The notes beneath the pieces were generated by a model. That model saw only the letters and a list, made by a program, of their open reading frames with translations, was not told where the DNA came from and searched no databases. Both the position numbers and the translations under genes were made by a program. From the NCBI GenBank assembly GCA_024644085.1, contig JAHELS010000045.1:1-33909 (forward strand): 33,909 nt of DNA. Direction: 5' to 3'. Shown piece after piece: positions 8,547 through 16,925 of the stretch. Numbering within the stretch: the first letter of the stretch is position 1; every line of letters begins with the position of its first letter. The DNA is from Rhodopirellula sp. Its GTDB lineage: Bacteria; Planctomycetota; Planctomycetia; Pirellulales; Pirellulaceae.

Positions 8547-9608
8547 TCAATCGGCGTAGCGTACGATTCCAGTCCCGCCGACAATTTTTCCGATCGGCAC
8601 GCATGGGATCCCGAGATCGGAGATCTGCGACGCGATGCTGGCGGCGTAAAACTCGCTGACGACGGCGGCTAAACCGATGCCCATGTTGAAGACGCGTCGC
8701 ATTTCCGCCGTCTCGATTCCCCCGGTTTTCTGCAGCCACTGAAAAATTGTCGGAATCTGCCACGCGTGTGGTTCGATAATCGCGTCGACCTTCCCAGGCA
8801 AAACGCGATCGAGGTTTTCCTCGAAGCCGCCACCTGTGATGTGAGCCAAGCCGTGGATCACCTGCTTGACCCGATAATGCGCGGCGACGGCTCGCAGGGC
8901 CGCCGCGTAAATGCGCGTCGGTTGCAAGCAGACATCGGCGAGCGATTTGCCCTCGAACTCCTCCGGCGTGTCATCCCAAGTCAAGTCGGCGTCGGCGATA
9001 ACCTTTCGCACGAGCGAAAAACCGTTGCTGTGCAATCCGCTCGAGGCCAACCCCAGCACCACGTCGCCTTCGCCGATCATCTTTCCATCGATCAATTTCT
9101 TTCGCTCGACCACGCCGACCGCGAATCCGGCGAGGTCATAGTCGTCTTCACCGTACATGTCCGGCATGATCGCCGTTTCGCCGCCCAGCAGTGCCGTATC
9201 CGCATCGACACATCCGTCGCTGATTCCTTGCACGATCTGTTCCAACCGTTGCGGGTCGTCGCGCCCCATCGCGACGTAATCAAGAAAAAACAGCGGTTCG
9301 GCACCGGTGCAAAGCAAGTCATTCACGCACATTGCGACCAGGTCGATACCGACTGTGCTGTGCCGGCCGGTTTGCTGGGCGATCTTCAACTTTGTCCCGA
9401 CGCCGTCGGTACCGCTGACCAGAACCGGATCGGTGTACTTGCGGGCAAACAGCTTGCCCTCGAAGTCGAGTTGGAACAGTCCAGCGAAACCGCCGTCGCT
9501 TGGTATCACCCGGGGCGTGAACGTGCGATGCATCAATCGCGGCAATCGGCTCATCGATTCCGCATAGATATCGAGATCGACGCCGGCGTCTTTGTAAGTG
9601 GCTGCCAT
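8547..9608 (-). CDS. purM: Phosphoribosylformylglycinamidine cyclo-ligase (AIR synthetase)
   Basis: A protein of 353 residues, the usual length for PurM, which closes the imidazole ring to give aminoimidazole ribonucleotide in purine synthesis. Recognised segments are YKDAGVDLD at the N-terminus, [15 protein letters not shown] (ATP-grasp of the PurM/PurL fold), [49 protein letters not shown] and the C-terminal [16 protein letters not shown] with RVFNMGIG. All family hallmarks look intact. It starts with ATG. The 224-bp leader between it and the upstream propeller gene holds a nested hairpin and a short tandem repeat. deoC follows after 45 bp. Confidence 0.97.
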   Translation of the reverse strand: MAATYKDAGVDLDIYAESMSRLPRLMHRTFTPRVIPSDGGFAGLFQLDFEGKLFARKYTDPVLVSGTDGVGTKLKIAQQTGRHSTVGIDLVAMCVNDLLCTGAEPLFFLDYVAMGRDDPQRLEQIVQGISDGCVDADTALLGGETAIMPDMYGEDDYDLAGFAVGVVERKKLIDGKMIGEGDVVLGLASSGLHSNGFSLVRKVIADADLTWDDTPEEFEGKSLADVCLQPTRIYAAALRAVAAHYRVKQVIHGLAHITGGGFEENLDRVLPGKVDAIIEPHAWQIPTIFQWLQKTGGIETAEMRRVFNMGIGLAAVVSEFYAASIASQISDLGIPCVPIGKIVGGTGIVRYAD

Positions 9609-9727
9609 GGGCGAGGTGTGTGTCCGCCAAAAACCAGTTTCTTGTCTTTCCGTCCAACGGACTTTGCGTGCCGCTTGTCCGACCCTGTCGAATCATCGAG
9701 GGTGCCGCTCTATCATGACATCGACGA

Positions 9728-9775
9728 CGCCATCGGGATAGCAGACCGGGACTCGGTCGAATCGCCCCGATGGCG
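9728..9775. other. Nested inverted repeat in the purM upstream region
   Basis: Outer arms CGCCATCGGG (9728-9737) and CCCGATGGCG (9766-9775) are perfect 10-bp complements. Inside them GACCG (9744-9748) and CGGTC (9754-9758) form a second 5-bp stem around GGACT. There is no T-run on either strand, so an intrinsic terminator is not supported. On the minus strand it lies between the propeller gene and purM and could be a structured leader, a factor-dependent terminator aid or an RNA-stability element. The function is unknown. Confidence 0.6.
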
Positions 9776-9783
9776 GAAAACCT

Positions 9784-9846
9784 TTACTGCATAATGATTA
9801 CTGCACAATGATTACTGATTACTGCACAGTGATTACTGCACAATGA
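9784..9846. repeat. 14-bp tandem repeat containing repeated stop codons at the 3' end of the propeller gene
   Basis: Units of the form ttactgcacaatga lie at 9784-9797 (one change), 9798-9811, 9819-9832 (one change) and 9833-9846, with a half unit ttactga at 9812-9818. On the minus strand each full unit reads TCATTGTGCAGTAA or a one-base variant. The unit at 9833-9846 holds the last codons and the TAA stop of the propeller gene. The other units are copies placed after the stop. The array therefore looks like repeated duplication of the gene's own 3' end. Confidence 0.9.
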
Positions 9847-11470
9847 TCGGGAGTGCGACGAGCGAATCATCCTTGGGCATGAAGTAGGGAAAATGGATTT
9901 GCGCGAGCCTGTTGGAGAGATTCGCGATCATGCTCTTGCGGACTGCTTGCTGGGTGATTTCCTCGCGGAAACTCCGCGATGACGAGGCATCAAGGGCTTC
10001 CCGCCACAGCGGTTTGGTAGCGCCGTCGGCGTAGAATTCAAGTACGAGTCTCCCTTTCGCTTCGGTCATTGTCCGATCCGTCTTGTGGCCGCGAAAATCG
10101 AATCGCGACTGGCGTTCGTAAATCGGCAGAGTATCCCCCTCGGTTTCCGAAATTCGCAACAGGAAATAATCGGTGGCACCGGACTCTATTTTGATATCGT
10201 CCCGTGCCAATCGTTGCTCGATCGCTTCGCGGATCTGTTGCTCCGCATCACCGCCGCGTGAATTGCCGAATTCGACCTTCACATCGACGCTCTGGTAAGG
10301 GGCGACAAAGGCCGGCGTCTTTTCTTCCATCGCCTTTCGTGAGCGGGCGACTTCCTCCCACGGAATCGCGACCTTGCTCAACTGGTTGGGCGCGGATCCA
10401 ATTCGACCGATGATCGTATTCTGATCGTGGACAAAGAGCCGAACGTCCGAGGCAAAGGGCGTCTGGAACGCGAGTAACACCTTTCCAGTTGCACGATCGA
10501 TTAGATTGCCGGCGACAAGCCATGCCGCGCCATCAGGCAGCCACTGCAGATCGTTCTGCCAGAATGCGACGCCCTGAACTAGCGAAAACGTTTGGTTGAC
10601 CTCCAGTTTTGCGCGTTGATTCCAGCAGAGCACTCGATTGCCTCGATGAGTCGACACGGCGGCGAGTTCTGTTCCGGTTGGCGAAAACTGCATGTCCTGG
10701 ACCCACGCGTAGATGAAAATGTGATCCGTAGAGCCGGAGTTGTTCGATTCCGGTGACAATCGTGGCGGCTCCATGGTCGCGACGACTTTGGACTGGGCGA
10801 CATCGATCACATTGAGAACCTTGTCATCGATGACGGCCATGTGCTTGCCGTCGGAGGTGAAGGCGACGTTGCCCTGGTCAGCACGCGCCCGGGGACCAAG
10901 TTCAAATTCTTTGACGAGTTGTCCATCGGTCGCGTTGTAGACACGGATTTTCGGCACGCTGCGCCCAGCGGTAACGACGTACTTGTTTCGCGTGATTCGC
11001 AGGATATCGAGGATCTCGTCCTCGGCCCCCGGAATCTGGCTTACCTGTTTCCCGGTCGCTACGTCGTAGACGGCGACTGATGTGTCGTCTTGATTGTGGG
11101 TTTTCGAGGCCACCGCAAAGTAGCTGCCGTCGCCCGAGAGCGCGGTAAGCGTATTGCTGTGGTATTCCGCTTCGAGAAGTGATGTTTGTTCGAAGGATTC
11201 GGTTGAGAAGACTTTGTTGCCCGCAACGATCACGGGGCAACCGAGGCCGCCGGATGTGATCGGATCGCGTTCAGCGATGACGGCCGCTCCTCCGCGCCAA
11301 CCCTCACTTCCCGGTCCTGCGGAACTCCATCCCGGCGAATCCCCGGCTGACGCCTTGGCACGCGATGCCGCATTGGCGGCAAAAGGATCATCGGCGTCCT
11401 GCGCATTACAGCTGTTTGAACAAAACAAGCAGGTGATCAATGCAGGCAATAGGAGTCCGCGGCGCTTCAT
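9833..11470 (-). CDS. Secreted WD40-like beta-propeller protein with unrecognised C-terminal domain
   Basis: A protein of 545 residues. The N-terminus MKRRGLLLPALITCLFCSNS followed by CNAQDAD is a signal peptide; cleavage after CNA is likely, and the cysteine context is a poor lipobox. A small Ala-rich segment follows. Roughly residues 80-340 contain WD40/YVTN-like blades: VAVYDVATGKQVSQIPGAE, IRVYNATDGQLVKEF, VAFTSDGKHMAVIDD, LQWLPDGAAWLVAG. The last 170 residues (from VDVKVEFGNSRGG) form a separate mixed alpha/beta domain that I do not recognise; it has a helix with EQQIREAIEQRLAR and an ending rich in beta strand. The protein is probably periplasmic or surface associated. The stop codon lies in a 14-bp tandem repeat. 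Confidence 0.75.
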   Translation of the reverse strand: MKRRGLLLPALITCLFCSNSCNAQDADDPFAANAASRAKASAGDSPGWSSAGPGSEGWRGGAAVIAERDPITSGGLGCPVIVAGNKVFSTESFEQTSLLEAEYHSNTLTALSGDGSYFAVASKTHNQDDTSVAVYDVATGKQVSQIPGAEDEILDILRITRNKYVVTAGRSVPKIRVYNATDGQLVKEFELGPRARADQGNVAFTSDGKHMAVIDDKVLNVIDVAQSKVVATMEPPRLSPESNNSGSTDHIFIYAWVQDMQFSPTGTELAAVSTHRGNRVLCWNQRAKLEVNQTFSLVQGVAFWQNDLQWLPDGAAWLVAGNLIDRATGKVLLAFQTPFASDVRLFVHDQNTIIGRIGSAPNQLSKVAIPWEEVARSRKAMEEKTPAFVAPYQSVDVKVEFGNSRGGDAEQQIREAIEQRLARDDIKIESGATDYFLLRISETEGDTLPIYERQSRFDFRGHKTDRTMTEAKGRLVLEFYADGATKPLWREALDASSSRSFREEITQQAVRKSMIANLSNRLAQIHFPYFMPKDDSLVALPIIVQ

Positions 11471-11973
11471 CGCTGAGATTTCAAGATCGAGGAGTTGAAA
11501 GGAGCCGGGCTGATTTTAGCTCGGTCGAGGCATCCTGTTGCAGCCATGGAGGTCGGATTGTCCTGTGCGAGGTTCTAATGGTGGAGATCAACGCAATCCG
11601 TTTTCCCCGTTCATGGGGGAAAGTGAAAACGGTATGCTTTCGCGACGAGAGAAACAGGCCAATCCGTTGGAAAAACGTACATTTCGCGGATGTGTTTCTT
11701 GTCCAGCCCGCAATCTTTCACTCACCTTCAATGGAGGTTTCTCCGTTACGGAATCGCTAGACGTCGCTGCAACGACCGTCGGGGAAACATTTAGGCGTCC
11801 GCGCCGAGGTTCCTCCGGCATACCACGCCACCCGTGGTAGTGTTTTTCGAGCACCATGCCGTCCCAATTCGCTGTTGACTCTCGAACGTCACGCTGCGAT
11901 GACTTGCCCCGCGAACCGAGAAACCGCCCGCACGGTTTGTTGGTAATGATTCCGCCCAGGAGAAACCTGCAAC
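11471..11973. other. Non-coding gap between the propeller gene and glgX, with two hairpins
   Basis: This 503-bp stretch holds no protein gene I can support. It contains a hairpin at 11598-11632 (outer CCGTTTT/AAAACGG, inner TTCCCC/GGGGAA) and an intrinsic-terminator-like hairpin at 11821-11846. There is no coding sequence on the plus strand in front of that terminator, so a small plus-strand RNA is possible. A weak promoter-like pair (TTGACT, 17 bp, GATGAC) occurs near 11872-11900, upstream of glgX. An 89-codon minus frame here has no recognisable similarity. Confidence 0.5.
11821..11846 (+). terminator. Orphan intrinsic-terminator-like hairpin
   Basis: TACCACG (11821-11827) and CGTGGTA (11833-11839) are perfect 7-bp arms around CCACC, followed by GTG and five T. 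This is the form of a Rho-independent terminator on the plus strand. It lies about 130 bp upstream of glgX and has no plus-strand gene before it. Confidence 0.5.
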
Positions 11974-14064
11974 ATGCTAATGCGTCACCCGAGTTCCAGC
12001 GTTCAGTTCGCCTACCAGCCGCCCTTCGGGCCGACGCTGCAGGATACCGGAGTGCAGTTCTCCGTCTTCAGCCGCAGTGCGACTGCGATGCGATTGCTGT
12101 TGTACAACAAGGTCACCGACCGTGAGCCGGCGGAAATCATTGAATTCGATCGCGAACGAGATCGCTGGGGCGACGTGTGGAGTTTGAACGTTCCCGGGAT
12201 CGACAAAGGCCAACTCTATCACTTTCAGGCCAGCGGACCCTGGGATCCCGACCACGGCCACCGATTCGATTCCTCGGCCCGGTTGATCGATCCCTACTCC
12301 CACGCGCTGGCGGGCGAATTTCAAAAGAGTAAGGACGGCGTCATTCGTCCTCCGAAGTGCGTCGTCGTTGACGATGATTTTGACTGGGACGGTGATCGCC
12401 ACATTCGCCGTGACATCAGCGAATCGATCATTTACGAAATGCACGTCCGCGGGTTTACCAAAAGCCGTACGGCCAAAGTCGAAGCTCCGGGCAGCTATCT
12501 CGGCGTGATCGAAAAGATTCCCTACCTGCAGTCACTCGGTGTGACGGCGGTCGAATTGATGCCGGTCCACGAATTTCCGATCAAGGACATCTACGGCAAC
12601 AAATTGGAGCGGCCGAACTACTGGGGCTATGACCCGATGGCCTTTTTCGCGCCCCACCGCGGTTATGCCCACGACAAGACGCCGGGCGCACAGGTCAACG
12701 AATTCAAGGAGATGGTCAAGGCGCTGCACCGCGCCGGCATCGAAGTCATCCTTGATGTCGTCTTCAATCACACCTGCGAAGGCAACGAGCAGGGTCCGAC
12801 CCTTTCATTCAAAGGACTCGAGAACCAAGTCTATTACATCCTCAGCCAGGGCAAGCATTACTGCAACTACAGCGGATGCGGGAATACGATCAACGGAAAC
12901 CATCCGGTCGTCCGTGAAATGATTTTCCACTGCCTGCGGCACTGGGTGCATAACTATCACATTGACGGTTTCCGATTTGATCTGGCCAGCATCTTGAGTC
13001 GCGACCGCAGCGGCAACCTGGTGCCCAATCCGCCGATGGTCGAATGGATCGCGGAGGATCCGTTGCTTGCCGATACGAAGATCATCGCCGAAGCCTGGGA
13101 CGCGGCCGGTGCCTACCAGGTTGGTTCGTTTGGCAATCACCGATGGGCCGAATGGAACGGGCGTTACCGAGATGACGTGCGCGGGTTTTGGCGAGGTGAC
13201 GACGGCACGCTTGGTGCGCTCGCGACCCGGTTGGCCGGAAGCAGCGACTTGTACGAGCATGCCGGGCGACCTCCGTTTTGTAGCATCAACTTCATCACCA
13301 GCCACGACGGCTTCACGATGAACGACATGGTGTCCTACAAAGACAAGCACAACGAGGCCAACGGTGAGGGCAATTGTGACGGCGACAATCACAACATCAG
13401 CGACAACTACGGTGTCGAGGGGCCGACGCGCCGCAAAGGAATCAATTCGGTTCGCACGCGGCAAATCAAAAACATGCTCAGCACGCTGATGCTAAGCCAG
13501 GGCGTGCCGATGTTGGTCAGCGGTGATGAAGTCCGCCGGACACAGAAAGGAAACAACAACGCGTATTGCCAGGACAACGAGCTGAGTTGGTTCAATTGGC
13601 GTCTGGTCGAGAAGAACGCGGACATGCTGCGATTCGTCCAGACGTTGATCTGGTTCCGTCGCAACCAGCCAACCGTGCGGCGAAGGACCTATCTGACCGG
13701 ATTGCCGATCGACGGCCGAATGATCCCCGACGTCTCGTGGTACGCTCCCGACGGAAAGCACCTGGAATGGGATCAGGTCGAACTGGCAAAGATCGCCTAT
13801 ATCGCCGCCCCCAGCCGGTTGGACGATTCCGAGGGCCTCGGACGCGACATCGTGATGATGTTCAACAGCACCGGACAGGTCCGCAGCTTCAAAATGCCCG
13901 AAGTGGGGCGTGGGATGCGATGGAACCTGTTCATCGACACCGCCGCCGATTCGCCTGAGGACATCTATCCGGATGTCGACGGGCCAATGCCGACCAGCGG
14001 TCGCGTCATCAAGATGCCCCACCACTCGCTGAAGGTTTACGTCAGCCAGTCGGTTATCCCTTAG
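11974..14064 (+). CDS. glgX: Glycogen debranching enzyme / isoamylase-type alpha-glucosidase
   Basis: A protein of 696 residues, the usual length for GlgX, which hydrolyses alpha-1,6 branches of glycogen. The N-terminal beta-sandwich (CBM48-like) has GPTLQDTGVQFSVFSRSAT and LYHFQASGPWDP. The GH13 barrel follows, with EVILDVVFNHTCEGNE, the nucleophile in GFRFDLA (Asp about 336), the acid/base Glu in IIAEAWD (about 373) and the transition-state Asp in FITSHDGFTMND (about 445). All three catalytic residues are present. AGGAG at 11958-11962 lies 11 bases before ATG 11974, which supports this start; the ATG at 11980 is an alternative. No other glycogen gene lies in the window. Confidence 0.95.
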   Translation: MLMRHPSSSVQFAYQPPFGPTLQDTGVQFSVFSRSATAMRLLLYNKVTDREPAEIIEFDRERDRWGDVWSLNVPGIDKGQLYHFQASGPWDPDHGHRFDSSARLIDPYSHALAGEFQKSKDGVIRPPKCVVVDDDFDWDGDRHIRRDISESIIYEMHVRGFTKSRTAKVEAPGSYLGVIEKIPYLQSLGVTAVELMPVHEFPIKDIYGNKLERPNYWGYDPMAFFAPHRGYAHDKTPGAQVNEFKEMVKALHRAGIEVILDVVFNHTCEGNEQGPTLSFKGLENQVYYILSQGKHYCNYSGCGNTINGNHPVVREMIFHCLRHWVHNYHIDGFRFDLASILSRDRSGNLVPNPPMVEWIAEDPLLADTKIIAEAWDAAGAYQVGSFGNHRWAEWNGRYRDDVRGFWRGDDGTLGALATRLAGSSDLYEHAGRPPFCSINFITSHDGFTMNDMVSYKDKHNEANGEGNCDGDNHNISDNYGVEGPTRRKGINSVRTRQIKNMLSTLMLSQGVPMLVSGDEVRRTQKGNNNAYCQDNELSWFNWRLVEKNADMLRFVQTLIWFRRNQPTVRRRTYLTGLPIDGRMIPDVSWYAPDGKHLEWDQVELAKIAYIAAPSRLDDSEGLGRDIVMMFNSTGQVRSFKMPEVGRGMRWNLFIDTAADSPEDIYPDVDGPMPTSGRVIKMPHHSLKVYVSQSVIP

Positions 14065-14198
14065 GAATCAGCCGTTTTCGCGGAAGCCCGCAACGGCGCA
14101 CCGAACTCTCTCGAAGTGCATCGCGTCGTCGCCGATTTTCCGTGCCCAACCCACTCTTCCTCTTCCGCCCTTGTCATTTTTCGGTCAATCGCGAACAC

Positions 14199-14332
14199 TA
14201 GGCTTTGTCCCGCAAATGGAGCCGAACGCGCTATCCTCGGGCACAACCAGGGTAAAACGTGGCGTTTGCGGGCCCGTGGCTAGCGCCATCGGCTCAGAAT
14301 TGAGTGCGAACGCATTTGCGGGACAAAGCCTA
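14199..14332. mobile_element. MITE-like element, 134 bp with perfect 20-bp terminal inverted repeats
   Basis: The left end 14199-14218 (TAGGCTTTGTCC...) is the exact reverse complement of the right end 14313-14332 (...GGACAAAGCCTA). The flanks both read ACAC (14195-14198 and 14333-14336), which would fit a 4-bp target duplication. Alternatively the outermost TA of each end could be a TA duplication of the IS630/mariner type. The inside is non-coding and includes a REP-like unit at 14270-14296. It sits between glgX and clpP1 and ends 25 bp before the GTG start of clpP1. No transposase is present in the window. Confidence 0.7.
14270..14296 (-). repeat. REP-like repeat, diverged copy inside the MITE-like element
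   Basis: On the minus strand it reads TGAGCC, four bases (GATG), GCGCTAGC, CA and CGGGCCC. This is the same order and spacing as the two copies at 643-674 and 705-736, with changes in the loop region and in the last arm. It supports a dispersed intergenic repeat family in this genome. Confidence 0.6.
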
Positions 14333-14357
14333 ACACCCCGATGACGAGTCGTCGCCC

Positions 14358-15068
14358 GTGAGCGACGAATCGCCCCAGGTGACCATCGACCCGTTCGAAA
14401 GAGACCGCATGAATTTTCCATTGGCACGCGACCCATTGGCAGACCAGCTCGTCACCGGCGAGCTTTCCAGCAGCCACTCCTATCAAAGTTACCAGCGTCA
14501 GCGTCAATTGACCCTCGGTGACCTGTTGCTGGAAAACCGTATCGTGTTTCTCCAAGGTGAGATTCACTACGCCAACGCCAATGACGTGGTCATGAAGCTG
14601 CTCTATCTGCAGAGTGAAAACCGCCGCAAGGATATTCACTTTTACCTCAACAGCCCCGGCGGCAGTGTGACCGCGACGCTGGCGATCTACGACACGATGC
14701 AGATGCTCTCCTGTCCCGTCGCAACGTATTGCGTGGGCGAAGCGTGCAGCGGTGCAGCAGTGTTGCTGGTCGGAGGCAGCAAAGGCAAACGCTACTGTTT
14801 GCCCAACAGCCGCGTGATGCTCCACCAACCAATGGGCGGGGTCGGCGGCCAGGTTAGCGATATCGAGATCCAGGCGGCCGAGATGTTCCGTTACCGTGAT
14901 GTTCTTAACGACATCATCAGCAACCATTCGGGCCAGACGGTCGAGAAGATTGCGTCGGACACCGACCGCGACTTCTTCCTCAGCGCCCAGGAAGCGAAGG
15001 ATTACGGATTGGTGGATGATATTCTGACCAAGCCCCCGTCCGACGGCGAGGACGACGAAGAGTCCTGA
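14358..15068 (+). CDS. clpP1: ATP-dependent Clp protease proteolytic subunit, divergent paralogue
   Basis: A ClpP-fold serine protease of 236 residues with the longer N-terminus and an acidic tail ([10 protein letters not shown]). The catalytic triad appears intact: Ser in [12 protein letters not shown] (canonical [11 protein letters not shown]), His in VMLHQPMGG, and Asp in [12 protein letters not shown]. The substrate-wall motif [20 protein letters not shown] is also present. It has Cys-Ser-Gly around the nucleophile in place of Ala-Ser-Met. The start shown is GTG 14358; ATG 14409, with GAAAGAGA upstream, gives 219 residues and is a real alternative. The canonical clpP2 follows after 70 bp. 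In many bacteria such paired ClpPs form mixed tetradecamers with ClpX or ClpC. Confidence 0.92.
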   Translation: MSDESPQVTIDPFERDRMNFPLARDPLADQLVTGELSSSHSYQSYQRQRQLTLGDLLLENRIVFLQGEIHYANANDVVMKLLYLQSENRRKDIHFYLNSPGGSVTATLAIYDTMQMLSCPVATYCVGEACSGAAVLLVGGSKGKRYCLPNSRVMLHQPMGGVGGQVSDIEIQAAEMFRYRDVLNDIISNHSGQTVEKIASDTDRDFFLSAQEAKDYGLVDDILTKPPSDGEDDEES

Positions 15069-15072
15069 TAGC

Positions 15073-15097
15073 GGGCCTGCACGACGGCCCCGTTTTT
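15073..15097 (+). terminator. Weak terminator or attenuator hairpin between clpP1 and clpP2
   Basis: GGGCC (15073-15077) and GGCCC (15086-15090) can pair, followed by CG and five T at 15093-15097. The stem is short, so read-through into clpP2 is likely. It may set a ratio between the two subunits. Confidence 0.4.
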
Positions 15098-15138
15098 CTA
15101 CCAGCCATTGCAATCAAACCGAAGAGAACTATCTCGCC

Positions 15139-15729
15139 ATGCCTGTCATTCCCTACGTTGTCGAAAAGAGCGGTCGCGAAGAACGTGTCTACGACATTTA
15201 CAGCCGGCTGCTGAAAGATCGCATCATCTTTCTGGGCCAACAGGTCGACGACCAGATCTCCAACGCGCTGGTCGCGCAAATGTTATTTCTGCAGTCAGAC
15301 GATCCGAAGGCCGACATTCATCTGTACATCAACAGCCCCGGCGGAAGCATCACGGCGGGAATGGCGATCTACGACACGATGCAATTCGTTTCCTGTGACG
15401 TCGCCACGTATTGCATTGGCCAGGCGGCTTCGATGGGAGCGGTGTTGCTGACCGCCGGTGCGAAGGGCAAGCGTTTTGCTTTGCCCAACGCCAGGATCAT
15501 GATCCACCAGCCATTAGCAGGCATGCAGGGCACGGCGCGCGAGGTGGAAATTCACGTCGAGGAATTGCGTCGCATCAAGCAGCGCATGAACGAAATCATG
15601 ATTGAACATACCGGACACTCGCTCGAGAAGATCGAAGAGGACACCGACCGAGACCGATTCATGTCGGCCGAAGAGGCGTGTGAATACGGATTGATCGACA
15701 AGGTTGTTAAGCAGTCCGGCGAGAAATAA
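15139..15729 (+). CDS. clpP2: ATP-dependent Clp protease proteolytic subunit, canonical
   Basis: A ClpP of 196 residues, the typical length. It has the N-terminal [20 protein letters not shown], the axial-loop and handle segments, [20 protein letters not shown], the nucleophile Ser in [11 protein letters not shown], the His in MIHQPLAG and the Asp in [13 protein letters not shown]. All triad residues and the oxyanion region match the family. The tail ends in a short KQSGEK. It lies 70 bp after clpP1 on the same strand. The 3' end overlaps the convergent DUF2201 gene by 23 bp. It degrades unfolded or tagged proteins together with a Clp ATPase that is not encoded in this window. Confidence 0.97.
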   Translation: MPVIPYVVEKSGREERVYDIYSRLLKDRIIFLGQQVDDQISNALVAQMLFLQSDDPKADIHLYINSPGGSITAGMAIYDTMQFVSCDVATYCIGQAASMGAVLLTAGAKGKRFALPNARIMIHQPLAGMQGTAREVEIHVEELRRIKQRMNEIMIEHTGHSLEKIEEDTDRDRFMSAEEACEYGLIDKVVKQSGEK

Positions 15730-16900
15730 CGGCACCTCGATCAGTCAGCTTGACGACGTCACCCCACGGCGCCGGCGGCTTCGCGTCGGTTGTCAGGCAC
15801 CAGAGCACTGGCACCGGCGGTCGATGATCGGGAACCGGACCGTCGCCATCGGTGAAGTAAGCGACCAGGCTCGGGTGGTGTTGGCCAAGAAACTGTCGCT
15901 CGAGCGGGGGCCGCAAATCGGTCCCGCCCCGACCAACGATCGTCCGAAGCGGGCCCCGCAGGGAGTACGTCTTTCGGATCTGCTTGTCGCACTGGACCAC
16001 CGTCACCTTCGCAATTCTGCTGAGAACATCGAGTTCAGCCCGGATACGCTCGAAGTGTCGCAGTTGCATCGAACTACTTGTGTCGATCGCCGCCAACACC
16101 GGCGGATGCTGCGGCCGATAGACCACGCCGGGCGAAATCCCGACCCGCTCCGGCATCCTTCGTGACGGCCGCAGGAAGGTGGCTTCGCGATTGGCGCGGT
16201 GTCCTATCATCCGCGACAGGATCGGTTGCCAGGGAATCGGGGTGGGCCGTGACGCAGGATCGTGAATGTTCTCGAGAATCCCGCCCCCATCGTGTCGACC
16301 CAGTCCGCTGATCGCCCAATGCAGCGCCGCTCGATCGCCCACGCGAGAGAGTTGTGAAACCAGCGATTGCTGGATCGCTTCGAGATCGGCGTCACTTCCT
16401 TGATTCGACGGATCTTTCCACAACCCGTGCATGTCAATCGTCCGCACCTTCTCGGCGAGATCTTCGCGATCCTTCAACCGGTGGTAACGCACCACCGTGT
16501 CCTCTCGTGGCGGCAGTTCCGGAAAATCGGCCAACGTCAGCGGATCGCCCGGCAGCGGTTCGGGAACATATTCGTTGACCGTGACCTCCTCGGCGGCGAG
16601 CAACGCTCGTTCGTTGGGGAACAACGATGGGTCGTACATCGGGTGCTCAAACACAACGTGCAGGATTTCGTGGTGGATCACGCCCTCCAATTCGGCGTCG
16701 CTGCAACTGCACACAAACGCCGGGCTGAAGTAAAACCGGGGCGAGTCGTGTCGGACCGTGACGGCCATCGTCCCGACCGAAGGTCTCGCGGTCCAACGTC
16801 CCGGCGAGATGAATTGGACGTAGAACGGGTACCGATGGAGCATGCGGCCGAGCGCCGCGTCCATTCTTGACCGTGCGGAAAGAAGATTCTGTTCGTTCAT
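15707..16900 (-). CDS. DUF2201 putative metallopeptidase / VWA-like protein
   Basis: A protein of 397 residues. The N-terminal half has [14 protein letters not shown] near residue 75-90, an HExxH zinc motif of the DUF2201_N domain. The C-terminal half has [13 protein letters not shown], a MIDAS-like DxSxS site, followed by the T in [11 protein letters not shown] and the D in AYFTDGDG, as in von Willebrand A-like domains. The start at ATG 16900 is supported by CGGAG seven bases upstream; the longer open frame to 17005 overlaps the ATPase gene. It follows that MoxR gene by 25 bp, so the two form an operon. MoxR and VWA pairs act as chaperone or metal-insertion machines in other systems; the client here is unknown. 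Confidence 0.85.
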   Translation of the reverse strand: MNEQNLLSARSRMDAALGRMLHRYPFYVQFISPGRWTARPSVGTMAVTVRHDSPRFYFSPAFVCSCSDAELEGVIHHEILHVVFEHPMYDPSLFPNERALLAAEEVTVNEYVPEPLPGDPLTLADFPELPPREDTVVRYHRLKDREDLAEKVRTIDMHGLWKDPSNQGSDADLEAIQQSLVSQLSRVGDRAALHWAISGLGRHDGGGILENIHDPASRPTPIPWQPILSRMIGHRANREATFLRPSRRMPERVGISPGVVYRPQHPPVLAAIDTSSSMQLRHFERIRAELDVLSRIAKVTVVQCDKQIRKTYSLRGPLRTIVGRGGTDLRPPLERQFLGQHHPSLVAYFTDGDGPVPDHRPPVPVLWCLTTDAKPPAPWGDVVKLTDRGAVISRRTA

Positions 16901-16925
16901 TTGAAGACTCCGATGAAATGTTCGA

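Noticed and set aside
11588..11857. An 89-codon minus-strand frame in the gap before glgX
   Set aside because: No domain, signal peptide or ribosome binding site; it runs over two hairpins. It could be a short gene but there is no support.
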